NCBI RefSeq assembly: GCF_015245355.1
Contig: NZ_CP063311.1
Span: 1,013,313 to 1,077,312, forward strand
DNA length: 64,000 nt
Direction of reading: 5' to 3'
Source of the DNA: Anabaenopsis elenkinii CCIBt3563
Lineage (GTDB): Bacteria; Cyanobacteriota; Cyanobacteriia; Cyanobacteriales; Nostocaceae
Part shown: positions 8,903-18,256 of the stretch, one piece after another
Numbering within the stretch: position 1 is the stretch's first letter
How the letters are laid out: every line of letters begins with the position of its first letter
Notes under the pieces: model-generated
What the model was told of the DNA's origin: nothing
What the model saw: the letters and a program-made list of their open reading frames with translations, nothing else
Database searches by the model: none
Translations under genes and position numbers: made by a program

Positions 8903-9370
8903 ATGTTGGTAAGTGCCGTTGTTGCATATTTGCATTACTTGGGGTTGATGTTGTCTTTTGGAGCGCTGGTTTTAGAAGTATTCATCTTAAACTCTCAAAA
9001 AGAGTTGAGCTTAAATGAGGCTTGGAAAATTGTCATTGCTGATACGGTGTATGGTATATCAGCAGTGATGATTTTGGCTACGGGTGTATTACGTGTTCTT
9101 TACTATGGTAAAGGCTCGGAGTACTATTTAAATAATCCTGTTTTTTATACGAAAGTAGCCATCTTTCTGTTAGTAGGTGGTTTGTCTTTGTATCCTACAG
9201 TTTCTTTTATTAGTTGGGTTCCTGCTCTCCAAAAAGGGACAGCCCCCAAGGTAGAATCATCTCAAGTAAATCGTCTCATCTGGTTAATTAGAACTGAAAT
9301 TGCTGGTTTTGCACTGATTCCCCTGTTGGCTGCACTCATGGCTAGGGGAATAGGTTACCCAATTAGTTAA
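8903..9370 (+). CDS. DUF2214 family integral membrane protein
   Basis: A 155-aa protein with four predicted membrane segments (about residues 5-27, 45-65, 80-100 and 133-150) and a conserved-looking N-terminus VVAYLHYLGLMLSFGALVLE. This matches the DUF2214 family of small cyanobacterial and proteobacterial membrane proteins with no assigned function. Its stop lies 4 bp from the 3' end of the convergent MBL-fold gene. Confidence 0.8.
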   Translation: MLVSAVVAYLHYLGLMLSFGALVLEVFILNSQKELSLNEAWKIVIADTVYGISAVMILATGVLRVLYYGKGSEYYLNNPVFYTKVAIFLLVGGLSLYPTVSFISWVPALQKGTAPKVESSQVNRLIWLIRTEIAGFALIPLLAALMARGIGYPIS

Positions 9371-9374
9371 GTAA

Positions 9375-9974
9375 TTACAAGGTCGCTACCAAATCCTGCA
9401 AGCGATCGCGACCATCCCGAAATACAGGCCAACCATCCCCCACTAATACAGCCTCTACGTGGGGGAGTTCTGCAAGGCGTTGCACAGAAGCCACCGCCGC
9501 CTCACGGTCGAGCAACTTATCATCAGGTAAGATGGTTAAACTACCAGCCTTGCGGGCGCGGACAAGGTCTCCTGTAATCAAAGTTGTTTCCTCTAGTAAC
9601 AAGGCCAACTCCCCCGGTGTCTTAGAACCATGGAGTTCTAACACCTTTAATCCGGGGACAACTTCATCACCATCAGCCAACCAGCGATCGCAACGTATGG
9701 GAAAACTATCCTTTTCCCCCACAGGTCCGGCGATTTTAGCATAAGTTTGATCAGCGATTTCCTTAGCAGACCTGATATGCTCCGAATTAGTCAACACAAT
9801 CCAAAGCACACCACCGAGGGATTGCAAATGATTCCAATCATGATTTGATAAAGCTACCGGGTCAATAAGGATATTTCCCTGTGGACGGACCCAAGCAACC
9901 CCATGGAAATCAATATTTCTTGTGGGATTGAAAGTAGACCAGCCATATAGATCGGGACGGTGTAGGGATTTCAT
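9375..9974 (-). CDS. Metallo-beta-lactamase-fold protein lacking the canonical metal motif
   Basis: A 199-aa protein with the general strand/helix pattern and a late GDxxP-type segment (LLEETTLITGDLVRA; VLVGDGWPVF) of small MBL-fold hydrolases. At the place of the metal-binding HxHxDH motif it reads TNSEHIRSA (residues 62-70), so most Zn/Fe ligands are missing. Either it is a non-hydrolytic relative or it uses altered ligands. It faces the DUF2214 gene tail to tail. Function unknown. Confidence 0.7.
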   Translation of the reverse strand: MKSLHRPDLYGWSTFNPTRNIDFHGVAWVRPQGNILIDPVALSNHDWNHLQSLGGVLWIVLTNSEHIRSAKEIADQTYAKIAGPVGEKDSFPIRCDRWLADGDEVVPGLKVLELHGSKTPGELALLLEETTLITGDLVRARKAGSLTILPDDKLLDREAAVASVQRLAELPHVEAVLVGDGWPVFRDGRDRLQDLVATL

Positions 9975-10285
9975 AAAAATTCTGGTTCAGTACCTTCAAT
10001 AGCTCTGGATTTACAGTTTAATTTCCATAATGTATCAATAATCTTATCTTTAATTCAATGCTTATAGCCATTTTTTTGCAATTAGCTGCGGGGTGATCAG
10101 CAAATTAAGCACTCAATTACTGGCAAAGTATTCTATAGCCACCGCCGAGAGGGTGAGGAGATGACCGCATTGTTTAACCATTTTATAGTCAGGATATGAG
10201 TTTATATCAATCACATCTAAAAAAATGCCATTGACTCTCAAGAAAATCTAATTACCCTTATAAGTACTGCCTATGTGAGTAATTC
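9975..10285. other. Intergenic region, no gene seen
   Basis: About 310 bp between divergent genes. No ORF, tRNA or clear repeat. It should hold the promoters of the MBL-fold gene (minus) and the copper-binding protein gene (plus). Confidence 0.4.
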
Positions 10286-10299
10286 AGGAGCTATTGACC

Positions 10300-10662
10300 A
10301 TGATGATGATGATGACTGAAACCATGACTACTCAAATGCAAAACTGCATGAACGCCTGCATGGAATGTCACAAAATCTGCTTGGAAACTATGACTCAGTG
10401 TATGAGCCAAGACGGTAAACAAATCAACAAGAGCATTATGAGTTTGATACGTGACTGCTCAGAAATGTGTATGATGTGCATGAACATGATGATGGGCGGT
10501 TCGGAATTCATGGGGCGCACTTGTATGCTTTGCGCCGAAATGTGCGATCGCGTTGCTGCAGCTTGCGAACAGATGAGCCAAGATCAAAAGATGATGCAAT
10601 GCGCCGCCTCTTGTCGTCGCTGTGCAGCAGCTTGTAGATCCATGGAAATGATGCCTGCCTAA
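10300..10662 (+). CDS. Four-helix-bundle copper-binding protein (DUF326/Csp-like)
   Basis: A 120-aa Met/Cys-rich protein. The ATG at 10300 is preferred over the TTG at 10294 because AGGAG at 10286-10290 then has a 9-nt spacing. Cys-x3-Cys and Cys-x2-Cys pairs run along predicted helices (CMNACMECHKICLE, CSEMCMMCMNMMM, CMLCAEMCDRVAAACE, CAASCRRCAAACRS). This is the pattern of Csp/DUF326 proteins, which store many Cu(I) ions inside a four-helix bundle. No signal or Tat peptide, so it is probably cytosolic (Csp3-like). A role in copper buffering is inferred from the family. Confidence 0.85.
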   Translation: MMMMMTETMTTQMQNCMNACMECHKICLETMTQCMSQDGKQINKSIMSLIRDCSEMCMMCMNMMMGGSEFMGRTCMLCAEMCDRVAAACEQMSQDQKMMQCAASCRRCAAACRSMEMMPA

Positions 10663-10715
10663 GTATAGCACCTAGATATAATTGAGGTCTTTTGACCTAA
10701 TTTATTGAAAAAACG

Positions 10716-10747
10716 ACAGATGTAGAGGCTTAAGCCTCTACATCTGT
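10716..10747. terminator. Perfect 32-bp palindrome, bidirectional terminator candidate
   Basis: Two perfect 16-bp arms (ACAGATGTAGAGGCTT and its reverse complement) with no loop, located between the convergent copper-protein and peroxiredoxin genes, 54 and 29 bp from their stops. Suited to terminate both. Confidence 0.7.
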
Positions 10748-10775
10748 AATTTAATAATCCGACTTAAACAAAAAT

Positions 10776-11387
10776 CTAGACAGCAGAGAAGTAAACCTTA
10801 GACTTCACAGGGTCAGGATTCATAGTTTTATCACCAGGTTGCCAACCAGCGGGGCAAACTTCATCAGGGTGAGACTGGACATGCTGAAGTGCTTTTAATG
10901 TCCGCAGAGTTTCATCAACACTGCGACCAAAAGCCAAGTTATTAATGGTAGCGTGCTGGAGCACACCATCTTGATCGATGATAAACAGACCACGCAAAGC
11001 AATACCGGCGCTGGGGTCGAGGACGTTGTAAGCGGCGCTAATTTCTTTCTTAATGTCCGAAACTAGGGGATAATTGAGGTCACCCACACCACCAGCCTTG
11101 CGGTCAGTTTGAATCCAGGCTAGGTGAGAGAATTCGCTATCCACGGACACACCGAGGACTTCAGTGTTAATTTGCTTAAATTCTTCGTAGCGATCGCTGA
11201 AGGCTGTGATTTCAGTGGGGCAAACAAAGGTAAAGTCTAGGGGGTAGAAAAACAGAACGACATACTTACCACGGTAGTCGGAAAGTTTAATTGTCTTAAA
11301 TTCTTGATCTACCACGGCAGTTGCTGTAAATTCAGGAGCCTGTTGACCAACACGGAGGCATCCTTCTGTTGCGTAAGTGAGGGACAT
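10776..11387 (-). CDS. Typical 2-Cys peroxiredoxin
   Basis: A 203-aa thiol peroxidase that reduces H2O2 and alkyl hydroperoxides, recycled by thioredoxins. The peroxidatic cysteine is C56 in FTFVCPTEI. The resolving cysteine is C178 in [10 protein letters not shown]. The [13 protein letters not shown] segment (GGLG-type) and a C-terminal YF-containing tail are features of sensitive, eukaryote-like 2-Cys enzymes. The N-terminal [12 protein letters not shown] is the usual start. Monocistronic. Confidence 0.95.
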   Translation of the reverse strand: MSLTYATEGCLRVGQQAPEFTATAVVDQEFKTIKLSDYRGKYVVLFFYPLDFTFVCPTEITAFSDRYEEFKQINTEVLGVSVDSEFSHLAWIQTDRKAGGVGDLNYPLVSDIKKEISAAYNVLDPSAGIALRGLFIIDQDGVLQHATINNLAFGRSVDETLRTLKALQHVQSHPDEVCPAGWQPGDKTMNPDPVKSKVYFSAV

Positions 11388-11517
11388 GAAGCCAATTCTC
11401 CTTAGACTTATATACGTAAAAGAGCGTTGAAACTCGGGTCAGTTCACACTTACCCGTCTACAATTTAATTACAAACTGTTACGACTATATCATAGTCATA
11501 ACGATTTTGAGTAAAAA

Positions 11518-13524
11518 ATGCCTGATTTAGACACAAGAGAATGGTTACTAACTAATGGCTTGGGGAGTTTTGCTAGTGGGACGATTTCAGATGTTCGCAC
11601 CCGCACTTATCATGGTTGGCTATTTGCCGCCACTAATCCCCCCTGTGGGCGTACCCTGTTGTTTTCCCACATGGAAGCAAGTTTAGAAGTTTCAGGGAGG
11701 GTGATCCCACTAGGGACAAACTGCTGGGGTAATCATGAGATCGCCCCCCAGGGTTACAAGTTGCTGCACTATTTTGATATTAACCCAGTTCCCCAATGGA
11801 TTTGGAGACAAGACAATTGGCAACTCAGTAGAGAGTTAATTATGCCCCATGGTTTCGGGGATATTTGTAAACATCAGTTGTTAATTAAGTATCATTATCA
11901 TGGTAAAACTTCAGTAAAACTACGATTACGGCTACTGATAGGCGATCGCGATTTTCACCACCAACAAAAAGGTCATCCAGGCTTAGAGTTTTCACAATTA
12001 CTGGGTGAGAATCAAGTTTGTCTCCAAGCCATATTTCCGGGAGGATTCGGTACACCATGGTATTTGCGCTGGAGTCGGGGGGAATATCAAGCCAATAAGG
12101 TTTGGTACTGGGATTATTTATTACCAGAAGAGAAAAAACGAGGATTAGGCGATCGCGAAGACCTCTACAGCCCTGGCCACTTAACAGTTAAACTAGAACC
12201 GGGAGATGCCATTGTTCTAGAAGCACAGATGGGTTTTCCTGACCCACAGCAAGCTCTACTCACCCCGGAAATTTTTACCGCTGCTGTGGAAGCAGAACAA
12301 AAAAGACTATCCCAAATTTTTGGCTGGGTCGCCCATAAATCCCCCTCATCCCCCATCTGGCAAAAATTATTAAAAGCCAGCGATCAATTTATCGTTCATC
12401 GAGCTTCCATCGCTGGCCCCACGGTGATTGCTGGTTACCACTGGTTCAATGACTGGGGACGTGACACCTTAATTGCTATACCTGGTTTAACCTTAGTCAC
12501 CCGGCGCTTTGAACTAGCTAAAGGACTATTACAAACCTTTGGGCGTTACTGTCGTCACGGTCTGATACCTAATGTTTTTCCTGATGTTGATGGTCAACCC
12601 TCTTATAACAGTATTGATGCAGCTTTATGGTGGATTGAAACTTTAGGGCTATATTTAGAAGCTACCCAAGATTGGGAATTTTTAGCAGTCCAGTTTCCTA
12701 TTGTGCAACAAATTCACAAAGCCTTTATGGGTGGGACCCATTACAACATCCAAGTTGATGCTACTGATGGCTTAGTGAGTTGGGATGTCCCCGGTATGGC
12801 TCTTACCTGGATGGATGTGGTAATTGACGGAGTACCTGTGACACCCCGCAATGGTAAAGCAGTAGAAATCAATGCTCTGTGGTATTCCGCTTTATGTTGG
12901 ATGAGTAAATGGGCGCAACGCTTAAGCGAAATGCAGTTAGGAGATTCCACCCGCTTGGTAAAGCAAGCCTGGCGTTATAGTCAGCAAGCGGAACAAGTAA
13001 AAATTTCTCTACAAAAGTTTTGGAACCCATTAGGTTATTTATACGACACGATAGAATTAGATGACCGCCGTAATGCCCAGATTCGCCCTAATGCAGTGAT
13101 AGCATTGTCCTTGCATCATTGCGGCTTTTCACCACAGCAGAGCCAAGCTGTGGTAGATTTAGCCACTGTGCGTTTACTTACTCCCTATGGTTTGCGGAGT
13201 TTAGATACATCCGACCCTGCTTATATCGGTAAATATATTGGAAATTCCCCAGAGCGCGATCGCTCCTACCACCAGGGGACTGTTTGGGCTTGGTTGATTG
13301 GCCCCTTTACTCGGGCTTGGGAGCGTTCTTACCCCCAACTACCTTTACCCTTCGATTGGCAACCATTACTAGATCATTTCCTTTGTGATGCTTGTATACA
13401 GTCGATTTCAGAAATTTTTGATGGGGATTTTCCCCATACCCCTAAAGGTGCGATCGCTCAAGCTTGGTCAGTTGCGGAAGTAATTAGACATTTTCCACCA
13501 GGCTGGTATAATACCACTAGGTAG
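11518..13524 (+). CDS. Amylo-alpha-1,6-glucosidase (glycogen-debranching-type, GH133)
   Basis: A 668-aa glycosidase. N-terminal ~230 residues form the debranching-enzyme N domain (REWLLTNGLGSFASGTISD, then TRTYHGWLFAAT). The (alpha/alpha)6 catalytic domain follows, with AGYHWFNDWGRDTLIAIPGL, DVDGQPSYNSIDAALWWIE, and a late RSYHQGTVWAWLIGPF containing a candidate catalytic region. Known family role: removal of alpha-1,6-linked glucose at glycogen branch points. It would act in glycogen breakdown in the cytosol. Alternative: a related glucosidase acting on another glucan. No operon partner. Confidence 0.85.
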   Translation: MPDLDTREWLLTNGLGSFASGTISDVRTRTYHGWLFAATNPPCGRTLLFSHMEASLEVSGRVIPLGTNCWGNHEIAPQGYKLLHYFDINPVPQWIWRQDNWQLSRELIMPHGFGDICKHQLLIKYHYHGKTSVKLRLRLLIGDRDFHHQQKGHPGLEFSQLLGENQVCLQAIFPGGFGTPWYLRWSRGEYQANKVWYWDYLLPEEKKRGLGDREDLYSPGHLTVKLEPGDAIVLEAQMGFPDPQQALLTPEIFTAAVEAEQKRLSQIFGWVAHKSPSSPIWQKLLKASDQFIVHRASIAGPTVIAGYHWFNDWGRDTLIAIPGLTLVTRRFELAKGLLQTFGRYCRHGLIPNVFPDVDGQPSYNSIDAALWWIETLGLYLEATQDWEFLAVQFPIVQQIHKAFMGGTHYNIQVDATDGLVSWDVPGMALTWMDVVIDGVPVTPRNGKAVEINALWYSALCWMSKWAQRLSEMQLGDSTRLVKQAWRYSQQAEQVKISLQKFWNPLGYLYDTIELDDRRNAQIRPNAVIALSLHHCGFSPQQSQAVVDLATVRLLTPYGLRSLDTSDPAYIGKYIGNSPERDRSYHQGTVWAWLIGPFTRAWERSYPQLPLPFDWQPLLDHFLCDACIQSISEIFDGDFPHTPKGAIAQAWSVAEVIRHFPPGWYNTTR

Positions 13525-13565
13525 AATTTTAGTCAATATTTTTTCCTAAAAATCAGGTAATACAC

Positions 13566-14165
13566 ATGGCTTATAGTGATTTCACCTTGAGTAAGTTTAA
13601 AAAGGATTTTAATATTCATATTCATGAAGAAATGGACTTATTTATCAATGTTGAACCTATACAAATCAGTGAACAACTCAAATTTACTTTAGAAGAAACT
13701 ACAGAATTAGCATTAGCAATTAATACGGAAAAAGCCCGATCAGAAATGATTACTACGCCGATTTTACTGGAGGTAAGACGTAGGGCTAATTGCAAAATTA
13801 GTTTATTTTCGGGAACTGATTTTAATCTAGATTTTAAAAAGGGATTAAACGGTTGTTGTGATTTCGTCATCAGTCGTTCTCAGGAACAGTTAACAATTAA
13901 TGCACCCGTGATGATCATTGTTGAAGCTAAGAATGAAAACATTAAAGCTGGTTTAGGACAATGTGCAGCAGCAATGTTTGCAGCACAGTTGTTTAATGAA
14001 CAAGAAGGTAATGATATTAAAACTATTTATGGAGCGGTGACCACTGGAGATATTTGGAAGTTTTTGAAGTTGCAAGGAACAAATATATTTATTGATTTGA
14101 ATAATTATTATATTAAAGAGTCAGATAAAATTTTAGGTATTTTGTGTCATGGAATCAATAATTGA
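13566..14165 (+). CDS. PD-(D/E)XK nuclease-like hypothetical protein
   Basis: A 199-aa cytosolic protein. The core looks like a PD-(D/E)XK fold: an acidic residue at E69 (ILLEVRRR), D99 in GCCDFVIS and E120-x-K122 in MIIVEAKNE, in the expected order and spacing. No DNA-binding domain or methylase partner nearby, so it is not an obvious restriction enzyme. Such small proteins are common in cyanobacteria and are often linked to mobile DNA. It lies at the edge of the repeat-rich region. Function unknown. Confidence 0.6.
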   Translation: MAYSDFTLSKFKKDFNIHIHEEMDLFINVEPIQISEQLKFTLEETTELALAINTEKARSEMITTPILLEVRRRANCKISLFSGTDFNLDFKKGLNGCCDFVISRSQEQLTINAPVMIIVEAKNENIKAGLGQCAAAMFAAQLFNEQEGNDIKTIYGAVTTGDIWKFLKLQGTNIFIDLNNYYIKESDKILGILCHGINN

Positions 14166-14180
14166 TAAATTATTTGTGAT

Positions 14181-14275
14181 TTAGAGGATGTTTGTCAAGT
14201 CATAATTAGTGTATCGAATATTGTTTTACCCCACCCTCACCCTCCCAAGGGGAGGGGACTGGATTTTATTGTTTT
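14181..14275 (+). repeat. MITE-like dispersed repeat, half element
   Basis: Starts TTAGAGGATGTTT and contains ATTAGTGTATCGAATATTG followed by a C-rich then G-rich block. The same sequence occurs in inverted orientation inside the element at 37131-37311. No right-hand inverted end is visible here, so this copy is truncated or decayed. Confidence 0.65.
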
Positions 14276-14326
14276 TTGTGTGGTCGGTGAGCGCAGTCGA
14301 TAGCGATCGCGTGCCGTTAGCCATAC

Positions 14327-14347
14327 AGTCAACAGTCAACAGTCAAC
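14327..14347. repeat. Heptamer tandem repeat (STRR-like)
   Basis: Three perfect copies of AGTCAAC followed by a degenerate fourth. Short tandemly repeated heptamers of this kind are typical of heterocystous cyanobacteria. Confidence 0.8.
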
Positions 14348-14364
14348 CATCAACACCATGACCA

Positions 14365-17196
14365 TTAACGCCCCCGCCAAATCTTGATAGTACCATCCCC
14401 ACTTCCAGAAGCTAGGGCTCTACCATCGGGGCTGAAGGCTACTGAATTAATATGACTTGAATTGAGAGTAGCGATTTCTCGCCGGGTGGCGACATCCCAC
14501 AGTTTGATGGTTCCATCCCCACTCCTAGAGGCTAAGGTACGACCATCCGGGCTGAACACTGGTGAATATCCGTTGAGGGTGACGATTTCCTCTTGGGTTG
14601 TTACATCCCACAATTTAATGGTTTCATCCCCACTCCCAGAAGCTAAGGTACGACCATCTGGGCTGAAGGCTACTGACCAAACCGAATCTGAATGTCCGGT
14701 GAGGGTGGCTATTTCCCTCCCGGTAGCGACATCCCACAGTTTTATGTCTTCATCCCCACTCCCAGAAGCTAAGGTGCGACCATCTGGGCTGAAGGCTATT
14801 GACCAAACCCAATCTGAATGTCCGGTGAGGGTGGTGATTGACCGACCGGTGGCGACATCCCACAGTTTGATGGTGTTATCCGCACTCCCAGAAGCTAAGG
14901 TGCGACCATCCGGGCTGAAGGCTACTGCATAAACCGTACTTGAATGTCCGGTGAGGGTGACGATTTCCCTCCCGGTAGCGACATCCCACAGTTTGATGGT
15001 GTCATCCCTACTCCCAGAAGCTAAGGTGCGACCATCGGGGCTGAAGGCTACTGAATTAACATCATTTGAATGTCCGGTGAGGGTGACGATTTCCTCCTGG
15101 TTTGCTACATCCCACAGTTTGATGGTGCTATCATCACTCCCAGAGGCTAAAGTTCTACCATCCGGGCTGAAGGCTACTGACCCAACCGAATCTGAATGTC
15201 CGGTGAGGGTATATTCCAACTCCCATGATGTTAGTGATTTTTGTGTTTGATAAGCGTTTACAGACTCAATTAACTTGCCATACTTAGAGTACAGAAGATT
15301 ATAAGCCGCATCCTTGACATCCGCTGATTCATCTGTGGTTAAAGCTTGGAGAAGTAAGTTAAGCCCATCATCCCCATAGTTCAGAGCTTGGGATATGGCA
15401 TTTATCCTAACCTTGGGGTCAGGATTGTTATAGGAAGCAATGGAAATTTCTACTATTAATTTTTGTTTGACAGTTGCCTCTGATACATCATCTGGGAAGT
15501 AATTATCTCTTTCTTGACGCAATTTATTGAGTAAATCATCTGGAGGAATGAGACTAAATTCAAATTTATCTTTATATTCATAATAGAAACAAGCCCCATG
15601 ACCTAGACCATAAATCATTAAGGCTTTAGTGCCGACTTTTAGGAGTTTATTCTCAATGTAACCCAACTTTAACCAATCTATTCCTATATCTATTACTTTT
15701 TCTCCTGATAAAATAAAGCAAAATATAAATAAAGCTTCTTTTGTTCTTTCAGGAGCATTTATATTAAATCCATAAATCTCAGCGATTTGACAAACCATCT
15801 CTGTCCCTAATTTGGCTATTTGTGGTAGATCAATCCCCTCTGCTCCTAATCCATCTAAAATATTATTAACCGTTGCTACCACATCTCTAATTAATTCTAA
15901 TCCTGCTGCCTGTAAGGATTTATCAATAATTAGTTTGTGTGCTATTTCACGGGGATTTTTATGTTCGACTTCTGTGGTTAATCTTGTAACTGAGTTACTT
16001 GCGGCGAAATTAATATCACAAGTAGATTCAGCAATCCATTCTGTTAAATCTTCCCAAGCATCATTATTTGCTGCATTTTTTAGCTTAGATAATTCAGGAG
16101 TTTGATCTACTGTTCTATGCAGATAGTTAATATTTTCTGCTTTAATCCTTATTCTTTCTTCCGGTGACAAAACTGGTGGTTGTTCATCATCCTCTTCATC
16201 ACCATCATCCTCTTCATAACCATCATCCTCTTCATAACCATCATTGTTGTCAGATAAACACCTTTGCCAAATCTCGATGGTTTCATCCCCACTCCCAGAA
16301 GCTAAGGTACGACCATCTGGGCTGAAGGCTACTGAATAAACCAAACCTGAATGTCCGGTGAGGGTGGCGATTTCCTCTTGGGTGGCGACATCCCACAGTT
16401 TTATGGTGTTATCCCTACTCCCAGAAGCTAAGGTTTGACCATCTGGGCTGAAGGCTACTGAATTAACCACACCTGAATGTCCGGTGAGGGTGGCGATTGA
16501 CCTCCTCGTGGCGACATCCCACAGTTTGATAGTGTTATCCCCACTCCCAGAGGCTAAGGTTTTACCATCAGGGCTAAAGGCTACTGAATTAACCACACCT
16601 GAATGTCCGGTGAGGGTGGCGATTCTCCTTTGGGTGGCTACATCCCACAGTTTGATGGTTTTATCGAGACTCCCAGAGGCTAAGGTTTTACCATCCGGGC
16701 TGAAGGCTACTGAAAAAACCGACTGTGAATGTCCAGTGAGGGTGGCGATTGACCTCCCGGTGGCGACATCCCACAGTTTGATGGTTTCATCCCCACTCCC
16801 AGAAGCTAAGGTTTTACCATCGGGGCTGAAGGCTACTGAACGAACCGAACCTGAATGTCCGGTGAGGGTGGCGATTGACCTACCTGTGGCGACATCCCAC
16901 AGTTTGATGGTTGTATTCCAACTCCCAGAAGCTAAGGTTTTACCATCGGGGCTGAAGGCTACTGAATAAACCGAATTTGAATGTCCGGTGAGGGTGACGA
17001 TTTCCTCTTGGGTGGCGACATCCCACAGTTTGATGGTTTCATGACTACCAGAAGCTAAAGTGCGACCATCCGGGCTGAAGGCTACTGCATAAACCGTACT
17101 TGAATGTCCGGTGAGGGTATATTCTAACTCCCATGATGTTAGTGATTTTTGTGCTTGATAAGCAGTTACATACTCAATTGGTTGTGGCTCGTTCAT
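14365..17196 (-). CDS. WD40 protein with two seven-bladed propellers around a central helical domain
   Basis: A 943-aa protein. A first block of seven WD40 repeats (about residues 25-315) is followed by an acidic tract of YEEDD units, a ~300-residue middle region with HEAT-like character near its end (NYGDDGLNLLLQALTTDESA), and a second block of seven repeats (about 655-943). Both blocks are preceded by almost the same segment, YQxQKSLTSWELEYTLTGHS, showing an internal duplication. Repeats are nearly identical (VAFSPDGRTLASGS, IKLWDVAT), implying recent expansion or gene conversion. No kinase, NTPase or protease domain. Probably a protein-interaction scaffold; function unknown. Confidence 0.9.
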   Translation of the reverse strand: MNEPQPIEYVTAYQAQKSLTSWELEYTLTGHSSTVYAVAFSPDGRTLASGSHETIKLWDVATQEEIVTLTGHSNSVYSVAFSPDGKTLASGSWNTTIKLWDVATGRSIATLTGHSGSVRSVAFSPDGKTLASGSGDETIKLWDVATGRSIATLTGHSQSVFSVAFSPDGKTLASGSLDKTIKLWDVATQRRIATLTGHSGVVNSVAFSPDGKTLASGSGDNTIKLWDVATRRSIATLTGHSGVVNSVAFSPDGQTLASGSRDNTIKLWDVATQEEIATLTGHSGLVYSVAFSPDGRTLASGSGDETIEIWQRCLSDNNDGYEEDDGYEEDDGDEEDDEQPPVLSPEERIRIKAENINYLHRTVDQTPELSKLKNAANNDAWEDLTEWIAESTCDINFAASNSVTRLTTEVEHKNPREIAHKLIIDKSLQAAGLELIRDVVATVNNILDGLGAEGIDLPQIAKLGTEMVCQIAEIYGFNINAPERTKEALFIFCFILSGEKVIDIGIDWLKLGYIENKLLKVGTKALMIYGLGHGACFYYEYKDKFEFSLIPPDDLLNKLRQERDNYFPDDVSEATVKQKLIVEISIASYNNPDPKVRINAISQALNYGDDGLNLLLQALTTDESADVKDAAYNLLYSKYGKLIESVNAYQTQKSLTSWELEYTLTGHSDSVGSVAFSPDGRTLASGSDDSTIKLWDVANQEEIVTLTGHSNDVNSVAFSPDGRTLASGSRDDTIKLWDVATGREIVTLTGHSSTVYAVAFSPDGRTLASGSADNTIKLWDVATGRSITTLTGHSDWVWSIAFSPDGRTLASGSGDEDIKLWDVATGREIATLTGHSDSVWSVAFSPDGRTLASGSGDETIKLWDVTTQEEIVTLNGYSPVFSPDGRTLASRSGDGTIKLWDVATRREIATLNSSHINSVAFSPDGRALASGSGDGTIKIWRGR

Positions 17197-17350
17197 GATA
17201 GGTTACCACTGGTAGTTAATTTAGTCTTGGGGAGATTATATAATGATGTGTTACCCGATACTTGTTAGGTGGAAAGGTAATTAGGCGGGGTTTCAGCTTG
17301 AATGATTTGACTTTGTTCTACTGGCGATAATTGTAGGGCGGATACTAAAA
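17180..17350. repeat. 171-bp duplicated segment, chromosomal copy
   Basis: Covers the start codon and upstream region of the WD40 gene plus the coding tail of a broken gene. A copy with only scattered differences lies inside the CAST cargo at 37472-37642, in the same orientation. Confidence 0.85.
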
Positions 17351-17382
17351 CCTGTTCATTGCCTACTTTCAGGTATCTTTGC
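17263..17382 (-). pseudogene. Short C-terminal gene fragment
   Basis: A 39-codon frame on the minus strand (MQRYLKVGNEQVLVSALQ, then QLSPVEQSQIIQAETPPNYLST and stop). It reads like the C-terminus of a longer cyanobacterial protein. Its homologous segment in the CAST (37563-37642) has an in-frame stop. Probably a remnant. Confidence 0.4.
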
Positions 17383-17384
17383 AT

Positions 17385-17588
17385 CTACAGTGAGTTTAAA
17401 ATCTCAATCACGTCTTGATAAGCAGCGGTATTACCTTGATTGCGGAATAATTGTGCTGCTCTTTGGAGGTCTTCCTTGGCTTTGTTGATGTCTCCTGGTT
17501 GACGGTAAATAATACCGCGAACGCCGTAAGCTAGAGCATCATTAAGATTAAGTGTAATAGCTTGGGTGTAATCAGCCAAAGCTAAATG
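17385..17588 (-). pseudogene. TPR protein C-terminal remnant
   Basis: An open stretch of about 64-68 codons containing one recognisable TPR unit (ADYTQAITLNLNDALAYGVRG) and a typical cyanobacterial TPR tail (RNQGNTAAYQDVIEILNSL). It lacks the upstream repeats, and stop codons appear just before it. A truncated copy of a TPR gene such as the one at 49097. Confidence 0.6.
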
Positions 17589-17637
17589 AAAGATAGATGT
17601 TAACGAGCGGATAAAGTCTTCATAAAACCAAAAAAAA

Positions 17638-18204
17638 TCAAGGAGTTGTAAATATTGAAACTATTCTATTGACTTGATTTCGGGGATTTAAAATCAAGTA
17701 AGTTTCTTGTAGATAAAATGCCTCTCCACCACCATCATCAATGGGATGACTATATAAAACAGTTCTGTTTTTTAACCTTTCTGTTTTTGCAAAGGATTTA
17801 CCATCATTAAAAGATTGCTTGGCAATATTTAGAGCTTGTTGTGAACTGATACCAGAATTAAACTTAATATCTGTGGAGAAACCTTCAGTACCCTGAATTT
17901 TGAGAGAAATTGTTCCATTTTGGAATTTATATGATTTACGCACAGCACATAAACTTTGACCAGTCAATCTTTGGCAGATATTATCCCATTTTAGTAATTG
18001 ATTAATTAGTCTTTGTGTAATTTGAGAGTTACGAAATCTATTGTCATTTGGAAGTTGAAGACAATGTTCTGGTATACATTTGAGAATATCATCAAAATTA
18101 AAAGTTGCTGGTTGGGCGTTAACTGCTGGGGTGTGGATAGACGTGGATAGAGTGAGAGTAGTAATTAATAAAAAGCTGAAATGTGGAATTAGTTTGATTT
18201 TCAT
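17638..18204 (-). CDS. Secreted hypothetical protein
   Basis: A 188-aa protein with an N-terminal signal peptide (MKIKLIPHFSFLLITTLTLS ... VNAQPA). The mature part has two cysteine pairs (KCIPEHCLQL and NICQRLTGQSLC) that could form disulfides outside the cytosol. No domain recognised. It sits in the repeat-rich region on its own. Confidence 0.65.
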   Translation of the reverse strand: MKIKLIPHFSFLLITTLTLSTSIHTPAVNAQPATFNFDDILKCIPEHCLQLPNDNRFRNSQITQRLINQLLKWDNICQRLTGQSLCAVRKSYKFQNGTISLKIQGTEGFSTDIKFNSGISSQQALNIAKQSFNDGKSFAKTERLKNRTVLYSHPIDDGGGEAFYLQETYLILNPRNQVNRIVSIFTTP

Positions 18205-18256
18205 AAATTTGATTAAGAAACAGCATATTGATTAAGTGAAGTATAGCTGACAATAA

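Noticed and set aside
13566-14165. Restriction endonuclease or TnsA
   Set aside because: The PD-(D/E)XK-like motif alone is not enough; it is 19 kb from the CAST and has no methylase or transposase partner.
14462-16969. Long plus-strand frames opposite the WD40 gene
   Set aside because: They mirror the repetitive WD40 codons on the other strand and repeat with the same period; shadow frames.
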